From assembly GCA_930367215.1 (NCBI GenBank), contig OV884059.1, forward strand, positions 29,565,882 through 29,629,881: a stretch of DNA of 64,000 nucleotides, read 5' to 3'. Position 1 is the stretch's first letter. The number at the start of each line of letters is the position of its first letter. This DNA is from Pollenia angustigena. Its lineage: Eukaryota; Arthropoda; Insecta; Diptera; Polleniidae. Shown piece after piece: positions 23,384-34,437 of this stretch. Made by a program: the position numbers and the translations under genes. Below the pieces are notes generated by a model that did not search any database, was not told the DNA's origin, and saw only the letters and a program-made list of their open reading frames with translations.

Positions 23384-24318
23384 CTACACCTTTTCCAGTT
23401 GTAATTCAGAAAGCGTCAATAGTAATTCAGAAAGCGTCAATAGTAATTCAGATTAGTCAATTGTAATTCAGAAAGCGTCAATTGTAATTCAGATTAATCA
23501 AATGTAATTCAGAACGCGTCAATTGTAATTCAGATTAGTCAGTTGTAATTCAGAAAGGTTCAATTGTAATTCAGATTAGCCAATTGTAATTCAGAAAGCG
23601 TCAATTGCAATTCAGAAATTATCAATTGTAATTCAGAAAGCCTCAATTGTAATTCAGAATATAATAAAAATACAACAAAATATATACGAATATACTTGTA
23701 TATTAATAAAGGGTGGTTAAATTGTAAGGGCCGATGTTGAATGTGAACCACACCTAAACGCCAAGTTTTTTTTCGAATTTTATTTGACATTTCTCTATTT
23801 CAGACTTACTCAATTTGAGCGATGGAGAGATACACAATCCAACAACTTGTTAAAGTTATCCAGACTTATTATGAAAATGGGCGTTCAAATCAAAATGCAT
23901 ATCGTGCACTTCGTGATTTTTTTGGTCAATTTGATCGTCCAAATGTGCGTACAATCGCAAAAATCGTAGAAAAATTTTAAAGAAAAGGTGTACGTCGATA
24001 AGCCAGCAACAATTCAAGAGCTAAAGGATGAGATAATTCGGCACATTAACGGCATAGAACCTCCATTATGCCTCAGGGTCATCGAAAATTTGGACCATCG
24101 GATGGAGGTGTGCCGACGGGGTCGCGGCGCCCATTTAACCGATATTTTGTTCCATACATAATTGAGTAATACCAATATATCATAATAAAATAAAATTACA
24201 ATAATTTCCTAAATAGTTTGTGTTTTATTCAAAATCAACATCGGCCCTTGAAATTTAACCACCCTTTATATTTAGCTCTTTGGTGCACATTTTTTTATTT
24301 TTTTGTTATAATAAAATT
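23384..24318. mobile_element. Foldback satellite element, copy 1 (half plus mariner)
   Basis: It begins CTACACCTTTTCCAGTTGTA, followed by about a dozen copies of a 20-22-bp unit of the form GTCAATTGTAATTCAGAAAG up to 23660. The unique centre (ATAATAAAAATACAACAAAA, then GCTCTTTGGTGCAC) follows and is split by the mariner at 23709-24266. The opposite inverted array present in the copy at 61397-61927 is missing, so this copy is truncated. Confidence 0.75.
23709..24266 (+). mobile_element. Mariner-like element, DD41D-type lineage 2, copy C (internally deleted)
   Basis: The terminal repeats AAGGGTGGTTAAATT / AATTTAACCACCCTT are perfect and flanked by TA (23707-23708, 24267-24268). A frame from ATG at 23822 to a stop at 23980 reads MERYTIQQLVKVIQTYYENG, a mariner N-terminal helix-turn-helix stub of 52 residues. 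It is joined to the distal C-terminal part (KVYVDKPATIQELKDEIIRH). The whole catalytic core is deleted. At 558 bp with intact ends it is MITE-like and could have been mobilised in trans. Confidence 0.88.
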
Positions 24319-24813
24319 AATAAAAAATTTTCATTTTAGTTTTTAAGAGTACTTTTCACTTTATTTCGTTATTAAAACTTATTTTCTGATTCTCGTTTTT
24401 ATTATGAAAAAAGTGTTTCATTCCATTTGTTGCTATGAAACTTTTGCAACTATGCTAAGAAAATTTGTAAACAAATGTCATGCAAAATACACCGCGCGGC
24501 CTCAGGTTAGCGCTAATAAAATATACATAAAATTAAAAACAATAAAAATCCGGAAAAAAAACTTTTCATATCACCGTTTCACAGAACGAGAATTGACCCC
24601 CAGGTCTGTCATAAATACACAATATTTTTCAAAACACATATAAATCAATCGTATAATAAGAAAATACTTTTTTATAAAATTTACCAGCAACAAATATACA
24701 ATATTGTATAATTAGACGATTATACAATGAATACGACGGTACTACATGCTGGTAAATTGGACAATTTTTTCCTATTTAAATAAAATACAAAAATATATTT
24801 ATTTCAATATCAT

Positions 24814-24942
24814 GAGTGCCCCGGTAGGCTAGCTAGTAGTGAGCTAGTCTATCAACCCAGGGGTTGCGGGTTCGATTCCCGCCAGAGACTCTGGTTTCTT
24901 TCCTGCAGACAAGCGTCAAGCTTCGCGGGGATTAGCATAAGG

Positions 24943-24979
<37 letters not shown>
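24814..24979 (+). mobile_element. tRNA-derived SINE, copy 1
   Basis: The A-box-like TAGGCTAGCTAGTAGTG is followed about 35 bp later by the canonical B box GGGTTCGATTCCC (24868-24880). A tRNA-unrelated body (CCAGAGACTCTGGTTTCTTT) comes next, then an A-run of about 30. The same head and body occur at 33101-33249. It is not a tRNA gene, since no acceptor stem closes. It is inserted in copy B of the dispersed repeat. Confidence 0.85.
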
Positions 24980-24982
<3 letters not shown>

Positions 24983-25170
24983 ATAATCAAATATCTTTAG
25001 TTCTTCGAAAATGTTTTTCCGTAAATTATTCTTTAAGATAACCGAAGATTGCAGGAATTTTGAGACTTATCTATCGAACGAATTATGCTAAACTCTAATA
25101 TGTATATGCAGAGATGTTAAATAACCTAAACCACTTAGTTTTTATAAAACAAACAATAATTCGAAATAAT

Positions 25171-26945
25171 ACTTACTTACTTACTTAAATGGCTATTAAG
25201 GCCGAATTAGTCTTTACTTTGTGTTTCTGTTCTGTTCCGTGCCGTTCTGTTTCGAAATTGTAATAGTTACTGTTTCTGTAGTAACTTATCAGCCATTTAT
25301 GACAAATTTATTAGTTTTGCACCGTCAATTGTTTTATTTCAATAACTTGAATGCACATACATTTTAAGAAATTAAATTTTATGAATTCTTAAAATCAAAA
25401 AATAGTTAATTTCAATATAAATATGTATTTTAAATTATTTATTTTGCTGTCACTTACAATTACTTAACAATTATTAGTATTGTGGTTATTTTATTAAACT
25501 ATTTATTTCTTAACAATTTTTTGGTTTTAACAAACTGAACCGCAACATAACAGAAAAACTAATCTATTTCACAGGTTTTTTAATAACAAAAACAAATCAG
25601 CTGATTCGTAACAGAACAGAAAGTAAAGACTAACTGAGCCTTTACAGAACGTTTGTTCCTGTAGCCGAACAAAGAATATTCTTCCATGCGCCTCGATCTT
25701 TCGCACTCCTTCTCCAATTTATTACACCAAGCTTTGAAATGTCTTCCTCCACCTGATCTTTCCATCGGAGTTTTGGTCTTCCTCTTCTGCGTGAACCATC
25801 ACCAGGCGCGTATTCGAATGCCTTTTTAGCTGGAGCATTTTCTTCCATTCGCACAACATGCCCTAGCCAACGCAATCGGTGTAGTTTTAGACGCTTCACA
25901 ATGTCAATGTCGGCATACAGCTCATACAGCTCATGGTTCATACGACACCGATATTCTCCGTCAACGCAGATGGGTCCATAAATGTTACGAAGAATTTTTC
26001 TCTTGAATACTCCAAGTACTGCCTCCTCTGCTTTCGCAAGTACCCATGCTTCAGAGCCATACAACAGCACGGGTAGTATCAGTGACTTGTATAATGTGAT
26101 TTTTGTCTGTCGAGAGATGGCTTTGCTCTTAAACTGCTTACTTAGTCCAAAGTAGCATCTATTAGCCAGTATAGTTCTTCTTTTAATTTCAAAACTGATG
26201 TTGTTCGTTTTGTTTATGGTGGTGCCGAGGTAGATAAAATCGTTGACTATTTCAAAGTTATAGTTTTAAACTTCCACTGTTGGCCCGAGTCTACTGGACG
26301 TCCTGTGCGTTGATACCATCAACTTTGTTTTATCTGCGTTTACCACCAGACCCACTTTAGCAGATTCTTTTTCGACTTTTTCAAAGGTGGCAGTCACTGC
26401 TCGCAGTGTTCGACCCATGATGTCAATATCGTCAGCATATGCAAGTAGCATGTGTTGTTTTGTGTATAGTGTGCCAGTTCTATTCACATCTGCGTCTCGT
26501 ATAACCTTTTCCAGCAGGATATTAAAGAGGTCACACGAGAGACTATCTCCTTGTCTGAAACCTCGCTTGGTACTGAATGGCCCGGAGAGGTTTTTTCCTA
26601 TTTTGACTGAAGATCGCGTATCAGCAAGACTCATTCTGCAAAGTCGTATAAGTTTTGCCGGGATACCAAACTCAGACATGGCCTGAAACACCTTTGATCG
26701 TATGGGGCTGTCGAAGGCGGCTTTGTAGTCGACAAAAAGGTGGAAGGTGTCGATTTGAATATCTGGTCAATGGTGGATTTGCCAGGTCTAAAGCCGCATT
26801 GATATGGCCCAATTATCTCTCCAACTTTAGATTTAAGTCTGTCACACAATACACTCGAAATTATTTTATATGCAATGGGCAGGAGACTTTTTCCTCTGTA
26901 ATTGGCACATATTGTCTTGTCTCCTTTTTTCGAAACAATACTTAA
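25171..26945 (-). mobile_element. 5'-truncated LINE, RTE-like reverse transcriptase (defective)
   Basis: The - strand encodes reverse transcriptase: GDKTICANYRGKSLLPIAYK, GPYQCGFRPGKSTIDQIF, then after a deletion and frameshift FQAMSEFGIPAKLIRL, FRQGDSLSCDLFN and the catalytic LAYADDIDIMGR. A single in-frame TAA at 26266 interrupts VEV*NYNFE, after which the frame runs on through LLYGSEAWVL and RLRWLGHVVRMEENAPAKKA to a stop at 25642-25644. The 3' end is almost immediate: TAGCCATT, then (TAAG)n at 25171-25186. The endonuclease is absent, so the copy is 5' truncated. The clade is a recognition-based guess. A MITE sits exactly at the stop codon. Confidence 0.85.
25199..25641. mobile_element. 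PIF/Harbinger-type MITE, copy 1
   Basis: The ends AGGCCGAATTAGTCTTTACT and AGTAAAGACTAACTGAGCCT are inverted, and the 3-bp duplication is TTA (25196-25198 and 25642-25644). The copy at 51797-52192 has the same ends and the same TTA target. Three-base TTA/TAA targets point to the PIF/Harbinger superfamily. The interior is rich in TCTGTTC / GAACAGA words and non-coding. Confidence 0.8.
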
Positions 26946-27421
26946 CAAAAATTGTTATCCCTTTAATCTTTACAATGATGCGGGTGAAAAACAAAGGGTT
27001 TACAAATGGTTCCATGTGTGAACGCAACCAAGGCTCACAGATAGAAATTAAAGTGTATGATTCTACCTTTATTTGGGATCTATAATTTGTTAGCCTCCAC
27101 TGTGGTTTTGAAGCAAGCAAAAGCATCTAGGGAGTTCCGCAAGCAACCGAACTTCGCCCAATGTAAAAATAAGTATGTGAAGTTAACTTTAAAAAAAAAG
27201 TCGCGAAACATTTTGGTTAAAAAACCCGTGATCCTCGAAGGGGCTTCACTAGCAGTTAGGCTGAAACAGAAATTCACCTCTGGTTTACCGTGATCTCCTT
27301 AGGATATAGCCCGTACATACACCTCCGGAGGTATTATTCTTTACAAACAATAAACCGCTGAAGTTTCTGGTAGTGAACTTTTGGATCATTTTACTTGTGG
27401 GAAACTTTTGTTTTTAAGCTG
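26946..27421. other. Unassigned sequence
   Basis: Several short open frames occur on both strands, but none shows a recognisable motif. Composition is less AT-rich than the intron average, which suggests old transposon or coding debris. Confidence 0.4.
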
Positions 27422-27424
27422 TAA

Positions 27425-29780
27425 AGGTAGAAGTACATAACACGCGTTAGTGCGCACGCGCTCTGTCGTCTTCTGTCAAAAAAAGGTAACTAGTGTATTT
27501 TATTTATTTATTTATTTATTTAATTTATTCGTCTATGGAATTAATCCTTACAACACAAATGTTAATAACTCACATAAAATAATTAATTATGAATTTAAAA
27601 AAATTATTATTTTACTTTTAGTTATATTAGTATTTAAAGAAAAATCTATAAATCTAAACAGTTGGTTAAATTGAATACACATTCTCCTGAGAGGGTCAGC
27701 GTTTGCATAATTAGCTCTAAAAAACTGAACGGATGATGGTGAGAAGTAACGTGTTGGTCGTTGAGGAATGTTGAACGAAATATTGTTGATCAGAAAACCA
27801 GAACAAACATCACCGTTAATAATATTCAATAGAAACGAGACATTTAACATAGATCGTCGGCTTTTTAAGGTTGGCAGCTTAACAAGGGCGAGCCTGCTGG
27901 TATATGATGGAAGACTTAATGGGTTGAAATTTAAACTTCGAAGACAGAACAATAGGAATTGCTTTTGAACAGATTCTATCCTGTCGATATAAGTTTGGTA
28001 CATAGGGTCCCAAATTATGGAAGCATACTCCAAAATAAGTCTCACAAGTGATGTGTATAAGGTTTTAGTTACATAAGGGTCATTGAACTCTTTAGCCCAC
28101 CGTTTTATAAAACCAAGTACGCCTCTGGCTTTGTTTACCATAATTGTTATATGATTAATGAAACTTAGTTTAGGATCCAATAAAACACCAAGATCTAAAA
28201 AGCTATCCACTTTTTCTAGTTAATAATTGCCCAGCATATAATTTACAGATATCGGTCGCTTTCGGACAAAACGCATATATTTGCACTTTTTTAGATTCAG
28301 CTCCATTAAATTTGAATTACACCATTTGTAAAACGAATCCAAGTCATTTTGAAGTAAAACATGGTTGGAGTATTCACTAATACTCAAGAAAATTTTCACA
28401 TCATCAGCATACATTAAAATACTTGAAAACTGAATAACTTGTGGTAAATCGTTTATAAACAAGGAAAATAAAAGCGGTCCAAGGTGGCTGCCCTGTGGTA
28501 CCCCGGATGATACGCTTATATTTTTCGAAGATTCATTGTTGAAAAGTACGCTTTGCTTTCTATTTGTTAAATATGAGTTAATCCACATTAAGCTAACATT
28601 AGCAAATCCCATCAAGTGTAATTTCTTTATAAGAAGTTTGTGATTGACTTTATCAAAAGCTTTGCTGAAGTCTGTATAAACTACATCTGTTTGTTTTCTT
28701 TGAAGAAACCCGCGATTGACTATTGTAGTAAGTTGTAATAAATTTGTTGAAGTTGAACATCTTTTTTGAAACCCGTGTTGGAAGGGAGAAATTAAAGTGT
28801 TGACTTGATTACATAGGTGATCCGTTAGATGTTTTTCAAAAAATTTTGGTATAATACTTAATTTGGCAATACCTCGATAATTTGCAATGTCGGACTTGTT
28901 TCCAGATTTAAATAGCGGAATAATGAAGGAATCTTTCCATTTATTTGGAAAATACCCATATTTTATTGATGTATTAAACATAAGTGTTAATGGAATAGCT
29001 AAAACGTCTGCATATTTAATTAAGATAAAACTAGGAATTTTATCAGGTCCACTTTTGTAGGAAAATTTAAGCTTTCTTAATCCATGAGCAACTGTAGAAA
29101 AATCCAGCAATGGAATATTAATTGTTTGATTAGCGGTAAGTGTATATGGATAACTGTTTGAATCATCAAAAATTGCATCCGAATATGTAGTTGAGAAAAA
29201 GTTTGCAAACACATTACTTATAACAGCATCATCACTGGATTAATTATGCTGAAATTTCATTATAGCCGGAAAGCCAGTTGTTTTCCTCTTAGAGTTAACA
29301 AATTTGTAAAATGATGTTGGATTATGTTTAAAGCTATTTTTCATTTTGATTAAATAACTTGAGTAACATGATTTATTCAGAGTAATACATTCATAGAACA
29401 AGCTACGTGCAAAATATTTTGGCGCGTTTGCGCCAGAAAGTTTGTTAACTTTGAACTTTTTAACGCGTTGTGTTTTTTTGACAAGTAATCAGCTGACAAT
29501 AAAAGGAATAGTTTAACAAATTTGTGAATAATGAAAGAAAAACTTATTGAAGAGCTTAAAAAACATACAATATTTATATAAAAATAATAAATTCAATAAA
29601 ATAACAAAATCTTGATATACTTTCGAACCCGTTTTTAATGCACAAATATGTAAACAAATAAAAAGCTGACAGGAATGGATTTTGTAACGCGTATTGTGTA
29701 ACTTGCAATTTTTTACGCGCTAAAGTTTTAAAACGCACGATACTCGTCGACGAACTAACGCGTGTTATGTACTTCCACCT
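27425..29780. mobile_element. MITE (TAA target) split by a LINE
   Basis: AGGTAGAAGTACATAACACG at the left is matched by CGTGTTATGTACTTCCACCT at the right, with one mismatch, and the match extends through CGTTAGT. The flanks are TAA at 27422-27424 and 29781-29783, a PIF/Harbinger-type 3-bp duplication. Without the LINE at 27502-29414 the MITE would be about 440 bp. GCGCGTTTGCGCC and other CG-rich words set its interior apart from the surroundings. Confidence 0.75.
27502..29414 (-). mobile_element. 5'-truncated LINE, jockey/CR1-like reverse transcriptase
   Basis: One long - strand frame (about 29400 to 27587) is broken only by two in-frame TAA codons, after FQHN near 29240 and after LGNY at 28220-28222. 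It encodes reverse transcriptase blocks: SGPDKIPSFILIKY, KWKDSFIIPLFKSGNKSDIA, YTDFSKAFDKVNHKLLIKKL, SSGVPQGSHLGPLLFSLFIN and the catalytic MYADDVKIF. The thumb and C-terminal region follow. The 3' tail is (TAAA)n on the - strand (27502-27530). TATTTT at 27496-27501 and 29415-29420 may be the target duplication. Few stops suggest a fairly young insertion. The endonuclease is missing. Confidence 0.85.
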
Positions 29781-29783
29781 TAA

Positions 29784-31142
29784 GCATCTGCCTCACTAAA
29801 CTTTTGACAAGCCCCAGGAAAATAAAGCTGGCAAAAAAGACAATGATCAGAGCTAATTGCAAAAAAAAACAAAGAGAGGGCATACCCAATAAAAAATGGA
29901 GCTTCCAACGAAGCAGGTTTGTAAGGGAGAAACATAGAAGTTTCGCTTACCATAGCGCTTACGGAAGACATGAATTTTATATGGCGAGTTCCCACTTTGA
30001 AGCAATACATTTTTGACACGATAAGCACATTATTCAGCGCATATAAAAATTGTTGAATGTAACGATCAGCTTCATACACTGAATGTTTTTTAATAGTTAT
30101 TTTTGATGCTCTCGCTTACAAACCTGCTTCGTAGTAAGGGAATGCCGTAGCACTTTAAATGTTATTTTTTTGTATAAAAGTTTTTGAGAGTTCTTTCATT
30201 TACTTTACTGCATTTCTGTATGTCTTATTGCGTAGCGCATAAGTGTGCGCTTATTTTTTTAAATGTACCATTAGTGCTTCGCAAAATGATAAAATTGGGT
30301 AGTTAAAGGTCTAAAAAGCTACATATCGTCCCCTAACATCAAAAAGACCGTAAGCGACAAAAAATTTAAAATCGACTTTTTGGATTTTAGATGACGATAT
30401 AAACTTTGTTAGGAATAAAGTTGTATTTCTTTAGTACAAAACTTCTTTTCCATTTAATCACTTTTTTAAGATCAATAATATTATTTTACATAAATCATCA
30501 TTTTCCTTTGAATGCACTTGATGCCAATTTAAACTTCAACCCAATCCAACTTTATCGTTCGAAGAAACTTGAAATTGTTAAACTTAAACTCCTGAGACAT
30601 TTCATGCTAACTTTTTAGATAAATATGTATATTTATTATTTATAAAACTAACTAAGGAATTCATGTTTGTAATTTCCTATCATTCCCCCTACTCATACCA
30701 TTTTAAATGCAATCAAACAATCCACCATTCACCCACACAGCAATATACTCATTATAGTTGAGACACCAACAAACAACATCTCTTGAAACAAAATGAAATA
30801 GAAGAAGAAAAAAATGTTTTAAAGAATAAGAAATGCATTACAAAAAAAAAAAAAACTTTAGAAAATCAAAAGAAATCAACTTGTAGTGAATTGTTGACAG
30901 TTAAAAAGTTTCATCAATATTAAGAAAATAACAAGAAAACGTTTTCTCCACAGACTTTTAACAAGTTTAAGTTGCACTGAAATTCTTAAAATTATTGTTG
31001 ATCGAATTTCGTTATTTTTCTTTTTTATTCTCTTCTCCTACAAATTTATTTTCGTATCGTATTGATGGTAGAAAAAAAGTATGTACATTTCTTTTTCATC
31101 AGTTTTCTTTTTGTTTAGTAAAGTTTTTGTGTAAAAAAGAAT
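29784..31142. other. Intronic sequence with one small inverted pair
   Basis: ACGAAGCAGGTTTGTAAGGG near 29909 is repeated in inverse as CTTACAAACCTGCTTCGTAG near 30115, giving a stem of about 20 bp around 190 bp. This may be a weak MITE. Otherwise AT-rich with no gene. Confidence 0.45.
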
Positions 31143-31144
31143 TA

Positions 31145-31193
<49 letters not shown>

Positions 31194-31205
31194 ATGTCTG
31201 TCTGT
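31145..31205. repeat. (TCTG)n microsatellite
   Basis: About 15 near-perfect TCTG units, read as (SVCL)n or (QTDR)n by spurious frames on the two strands. Confidence 0.95.
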
Positions 31206-32228
31206 TTGCCTGAATGTACAAAAGTACTCAATGATTGTTTGATATTTTGTATACAGTACTGTATGTAAATGGAAAAATTTGTTTAGCTTGACAGTTTTGT
31301 AACACAATATTTGAAAATTTATTTCACTAATACCACTTAAATATATTGTAGCGGCATCTTTTGAATCAAACTCAATTGTATAGACCAGATTGAAAGTATA
31401 ATATTTAACTAAAGAGATTTACCTAAATGCGATTATAGAACAAAAATAGTCAGCCTTATTAAGGTTCTCGTTATCGGTAACAACGTAGTTCGAATTTTGT
31501 AGTAGATTAAATAACACAGTTTGTGTGGTAATTTACAGACGCGTATAAAACTTATGCATCATCCATCTTGGATGGCAAATAAAGTTTTATTTTTACTGTT
31601 ATCGTTAAATGTGTTTGTGTGGTGTATTTCTTCTTGCCAAATTGTTGTTAGTTGATAAAAGTATTTACACAACATGTTTTCAAAACAAAAAAACTGGGAA
31701 CATAAAACACGTTGCGTGTAACTTGAATTTTTTTTAAATGCACAGAAAGTATCAAAGCGCATGAAACCTTACAACGTATAGAAATTTATGTTCAGACTTG
31801 TTACCTAGAATCGCAAGTGAAATCGTCTTCATCAAATGGAACTAGTGTTGCAACTAGTGTTGCAACTATATTCGTTGCCCATATTGGTTTCTTAATACCG
31901 GGTATCGGTTTCATTCCCCCAAGTTTTTTTTATCGCTTCCTTAATGCCTCTTCTTAAAAGTTTTCGCAACTTTTTCTACTCTTGCCTTAGTACCAGGTCA
32001 CCATGATTTCGTGTTGACAAACGACGTGCTGCAAGACATTTAGCCCTCAGTATACGTATTTCTGCGGTTTACTAACATATTAGACTTTTGTTGTTTTATT
32101 TTTGCACCCTTGGCATTCCCAACTTGTTAATGACTAAACCGCATTTTCTATGTCTGCTGATTTCCTTGAGCAGTTTGTGTCTCTATCTTTTGCCCGTAAG
32201 ATGTATTTAGACACTTTCCCGACGTCTT
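31206..32228. other. Intronic sequence, nothing recognised
   Basis: CAACTAGTGTTG is duplicated back to back near 31848. No conserved coding frame was seen. Confidence 0.45.
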
Positions 32229-32384
32229 GTTCTCTGACGTTCCATCTTGGGAGGTTCACTTTATTTTGGATCATGTTAGGATGGTCGTCCAAATTGAACG
32301 TGATATGTTCTCTGACGTTCCATCTTGGGAGGTTCACTTTATTTTGGATCATGTTAGGATGGTCGTCCAAATTGAACGTGATAC
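32229..32384. repeat. Exact 78-bp tandem duplication
   Basis: GTTCTCTGACGTTCCATCTT starts at 32229 and again at 32307. The two 78-bp units look identical. The period is 26 codons, so the - strand frame (DDHPNMIQNKVNLPRWNVRE, written twice) stays open. That peptide is not a family I recognise and may be retroelement debris. Confidence 0.9.
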
Positions 32385-33100
32385 ACTTGCTTAAAGTTTC
32401 TCTTAAAAACTACATTATAGTTTTTTCCACATTTCCAGCTCTGACTTTTTTAGCCTACCGTGATTGGTGCATATCGTGAATGATTACTCTTTTTTCTACC
32501 GGTTCGCTACTTGCCGCGTTTTTTGTTTCGTTTTCGCGGTAAACAAAACTTTAAATCGGTTTTAAGTTCGTTCTTAGCTGCTTTAATTACCTGATCATCC
32601 TCCGGCTCCCAATCAACGTTCACAAGTTTTATTCATTCTCCCTAACTAAGTAGACATTGTACATTTAAAAGAAATATTACATAAAAATATGTAAGTACTG
32701 TGAATTGGAATTAGTGGGGCCTCATTTTATTTAAAATCCTTAAGACTCCAGGAATCTCCTCCTGCCATCGTCTGTGGATACCCCATTTCCCCCGCTACCG
32801 GGCTTTTCCCTCCATAGGCTCTGCTCTCCATCTTCACGAGCTTTAATGGTACTAAAGGTACCATCACCCTTCCTTAGTTCAGTTTTAATTTTAATTTAAG
32901 TAGTCTCTCTATTTTAACTTTAATTGTGGATAATAATTACACTTTCACTTAAGGTGAGGTCCTCCAGTACTAGCCAGTTCATGTGAACATTACATAAACT
33001 TATTGTTCCAAAGATGATGTCGAATATACATACTAGCACTTGGTTAATTTGTCTCCGATATTAAATATCGTAAGATCAATTGCGATTATTTCACACACTG
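32385..33100. other. Less AT-rich unassigned sequence
   Basis: Around 32700-32960 composition is closer to coding (CCCATTTCCCCCGCTACC), but all frames contain stops and no motif was recognised. It could be the body of an old element that includes the 78-bp duplication. Confidence 0.4.
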
Positions 33101-33249
33101 TGGTACCCCGGTAGGCAAGTTGGTAGTGATTTAGTCTATCAGCGCGGGGGTTGCGGGTTCGATTCCCGCCAGAGACTCTGGTTTCTTTACTGCAGACAAG
33201 CGAAGAGCTTCGCGGGATTAGCTTAGGAAATAAAAAAACCAATAAAAAA
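33101..33249 (+). mobile_element. tRNA-derived SINE, copy 2
   Basis: The A-box-like GTAGGCAAGTTGGTAGTG is followed by B box GGGTTCGATTCCC at 33155-33167, then the same body as copy 1 (CCAGAGACTCTGGTTTCTTT, CTGCAGACAAGCG) and an A-rich tail. The two copies are highly similar over about 120 bp. Confidence 0.85.
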
Positions 33250-33637
33250 TGTGCCAAGATCTAGTTTATTGGAGTTCCATTCCGGGGATTTAGTATTAAA
33301 ATCCCCCTCCAATTATTACACTATATTAAGATGATCTTATAGAGGCTTCAGTCAAGTTGAGGGCCTCCGTAAACGTGGTTAAATCCATACTTGGTGAGTA
33401 GTAGCAGCTTTATATTCTGATTTTGTCCACTGTAACTTATTAAACCAGCGTTATTTTCGCACACTTCACTTGAACTTCTCTCCCCCTTCCGAGAATAATT
33501 ATTTTTGTATGTATGAATGTATTAATGTATGTTCCCTGCAGGAGATTAAAGGGCCAAATACACTTGTGAAATGCTTGTCCAGCAGGCGAATTCAATCGTG
33601 TACGTGTGTTGGACGAAATATTCGCCGTCTTATCTAA
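33250..33637. other. Intronic sequence, nothing recognised
   Basis: No supported frame and no inverted repeat noted. Confidence 0.45.
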
Positions 33638-33991
33638 CCCTGCAAATAATAGGACCAGTCCAAACAAGCATGTAAAGAGTAGCCCACAAGGGACCAGGAC
33701 TAGTCCAAAAGTAACCCAAACGTATGGAAAAAACATGGTCTTTTTAACATTACGATGTCCTAGGAGAGGACCATATAACCCACCTTTGGACCACTCCATG
33801 GTACACTCAAGAGGATTAGTTTTGAAGTCGTTTAAAAACGAAAGCATGTCGTTAAAAAACGAAGACATGTCGTTTGTGTGTTTGTAGACTTTTTAACAAT
33901 GACATGGTCCATGCTTGCATTACATCGGGCCAGTCCATGTAGAAGTCCATTTTATCAAAATGGATCAGGTGGTCCAATTTTATTTGCAGGG
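33638..33991. mobile_element. CCCTGCAAATAA element, copy 2
   Basis: CCCTGCAAATAATAGGACCA at the left and TGGTCCAATTTTATTTGCAG, completed by GG, at the right form inverted ends. The interior has AGTCGTTTAAAAACGAAAGC and CGTTAAAAAACGAAGACATG motifs. This copy and copy 3, 72 bp away, lack the foldback found in copy 1. Non-coding. Confidence 0.8.
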
Positions 33992-34063
33992 AAATTATTT
34001 GGTTTTCCATCCAGCATCGTCGGTGTGACACATACAAACACATTTTCACTATAACAATTACAA

Positions 34064-34437
34064 CCCTGCAAATAATAGGACCAGTCCCAACACGCATGTA
34101 AAGAGCAGCCCACAAGGGACCAGGGCTAGTCCAAAAGTAACCATAACGTATGGAAAAAACCTGGTCTATTTAACATTACGATGTCCTAGGAGAGGACCAT
34201 ATAACGCATCTTTGGACCACTAAGGAGTAGTTTTAAAACTACTCCATGGTATACTCAAGAGGATTAGTTTTGAAGTCGTTTAACAACGAAAGCATGTCGT
34301 TAAAAAACGAAGACATGTTGTCTCACTACAAACACTTTTTAACAATGACATGGTCCATGCTTGCATTACATCAGACCAGTCCATGGAGTAGTCCATTTTA
34401 TCAAAATGGATCAGGTGGTCCAATTTTATTTGCAGGG
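34064..34437. mobile_element. CCCTGCAAATAA element, copy 3
   Basis: It has the same ends and interior as copy 2 in direct orientation, plus the palindrome AGTAGTTTTAAAACTACT near 34227, which copy 2 lacks and copy 1 retains in part. The target duplication is not resolved. Confidence 0.8.

Larger units (their letters stand above)
23271..25140. repeat. Dispersed ~1-kb repeat, copy B, with three insertions
   Basis: This matches copy A at 18715-19765 at both ends but is nearly twice as long. A foldback element (from 23384) enters after TTTACTGCACT, a mariner (23709-24266) sits inside that foldback, and a SINE (24814-24979) enters after TTTCAATATCAT. Removing these restores collinearity with copy A over the parts I could compare. 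Confidence 0.6.

Noticed and set aside
23384..23680. CRISPR-like array of 20-22-bp repeats
   Set aside because: Eukaryotic setting, no unique spacers between regular repeats, and the same units form inverted arms in the copy at 61397; it is a foldback satellite element.
24814..24900. tRNA gene
   Set aside because: A perfect B box is present, but no acceptor stem or anticodon arm closes, and the same head and body recur at 33101 with A-rich tails; it is a SINE.
31038..31307. Open frames across 31038-31307 on both strands
   Set aside because: They arise from the (TCTG)n microsatellite.
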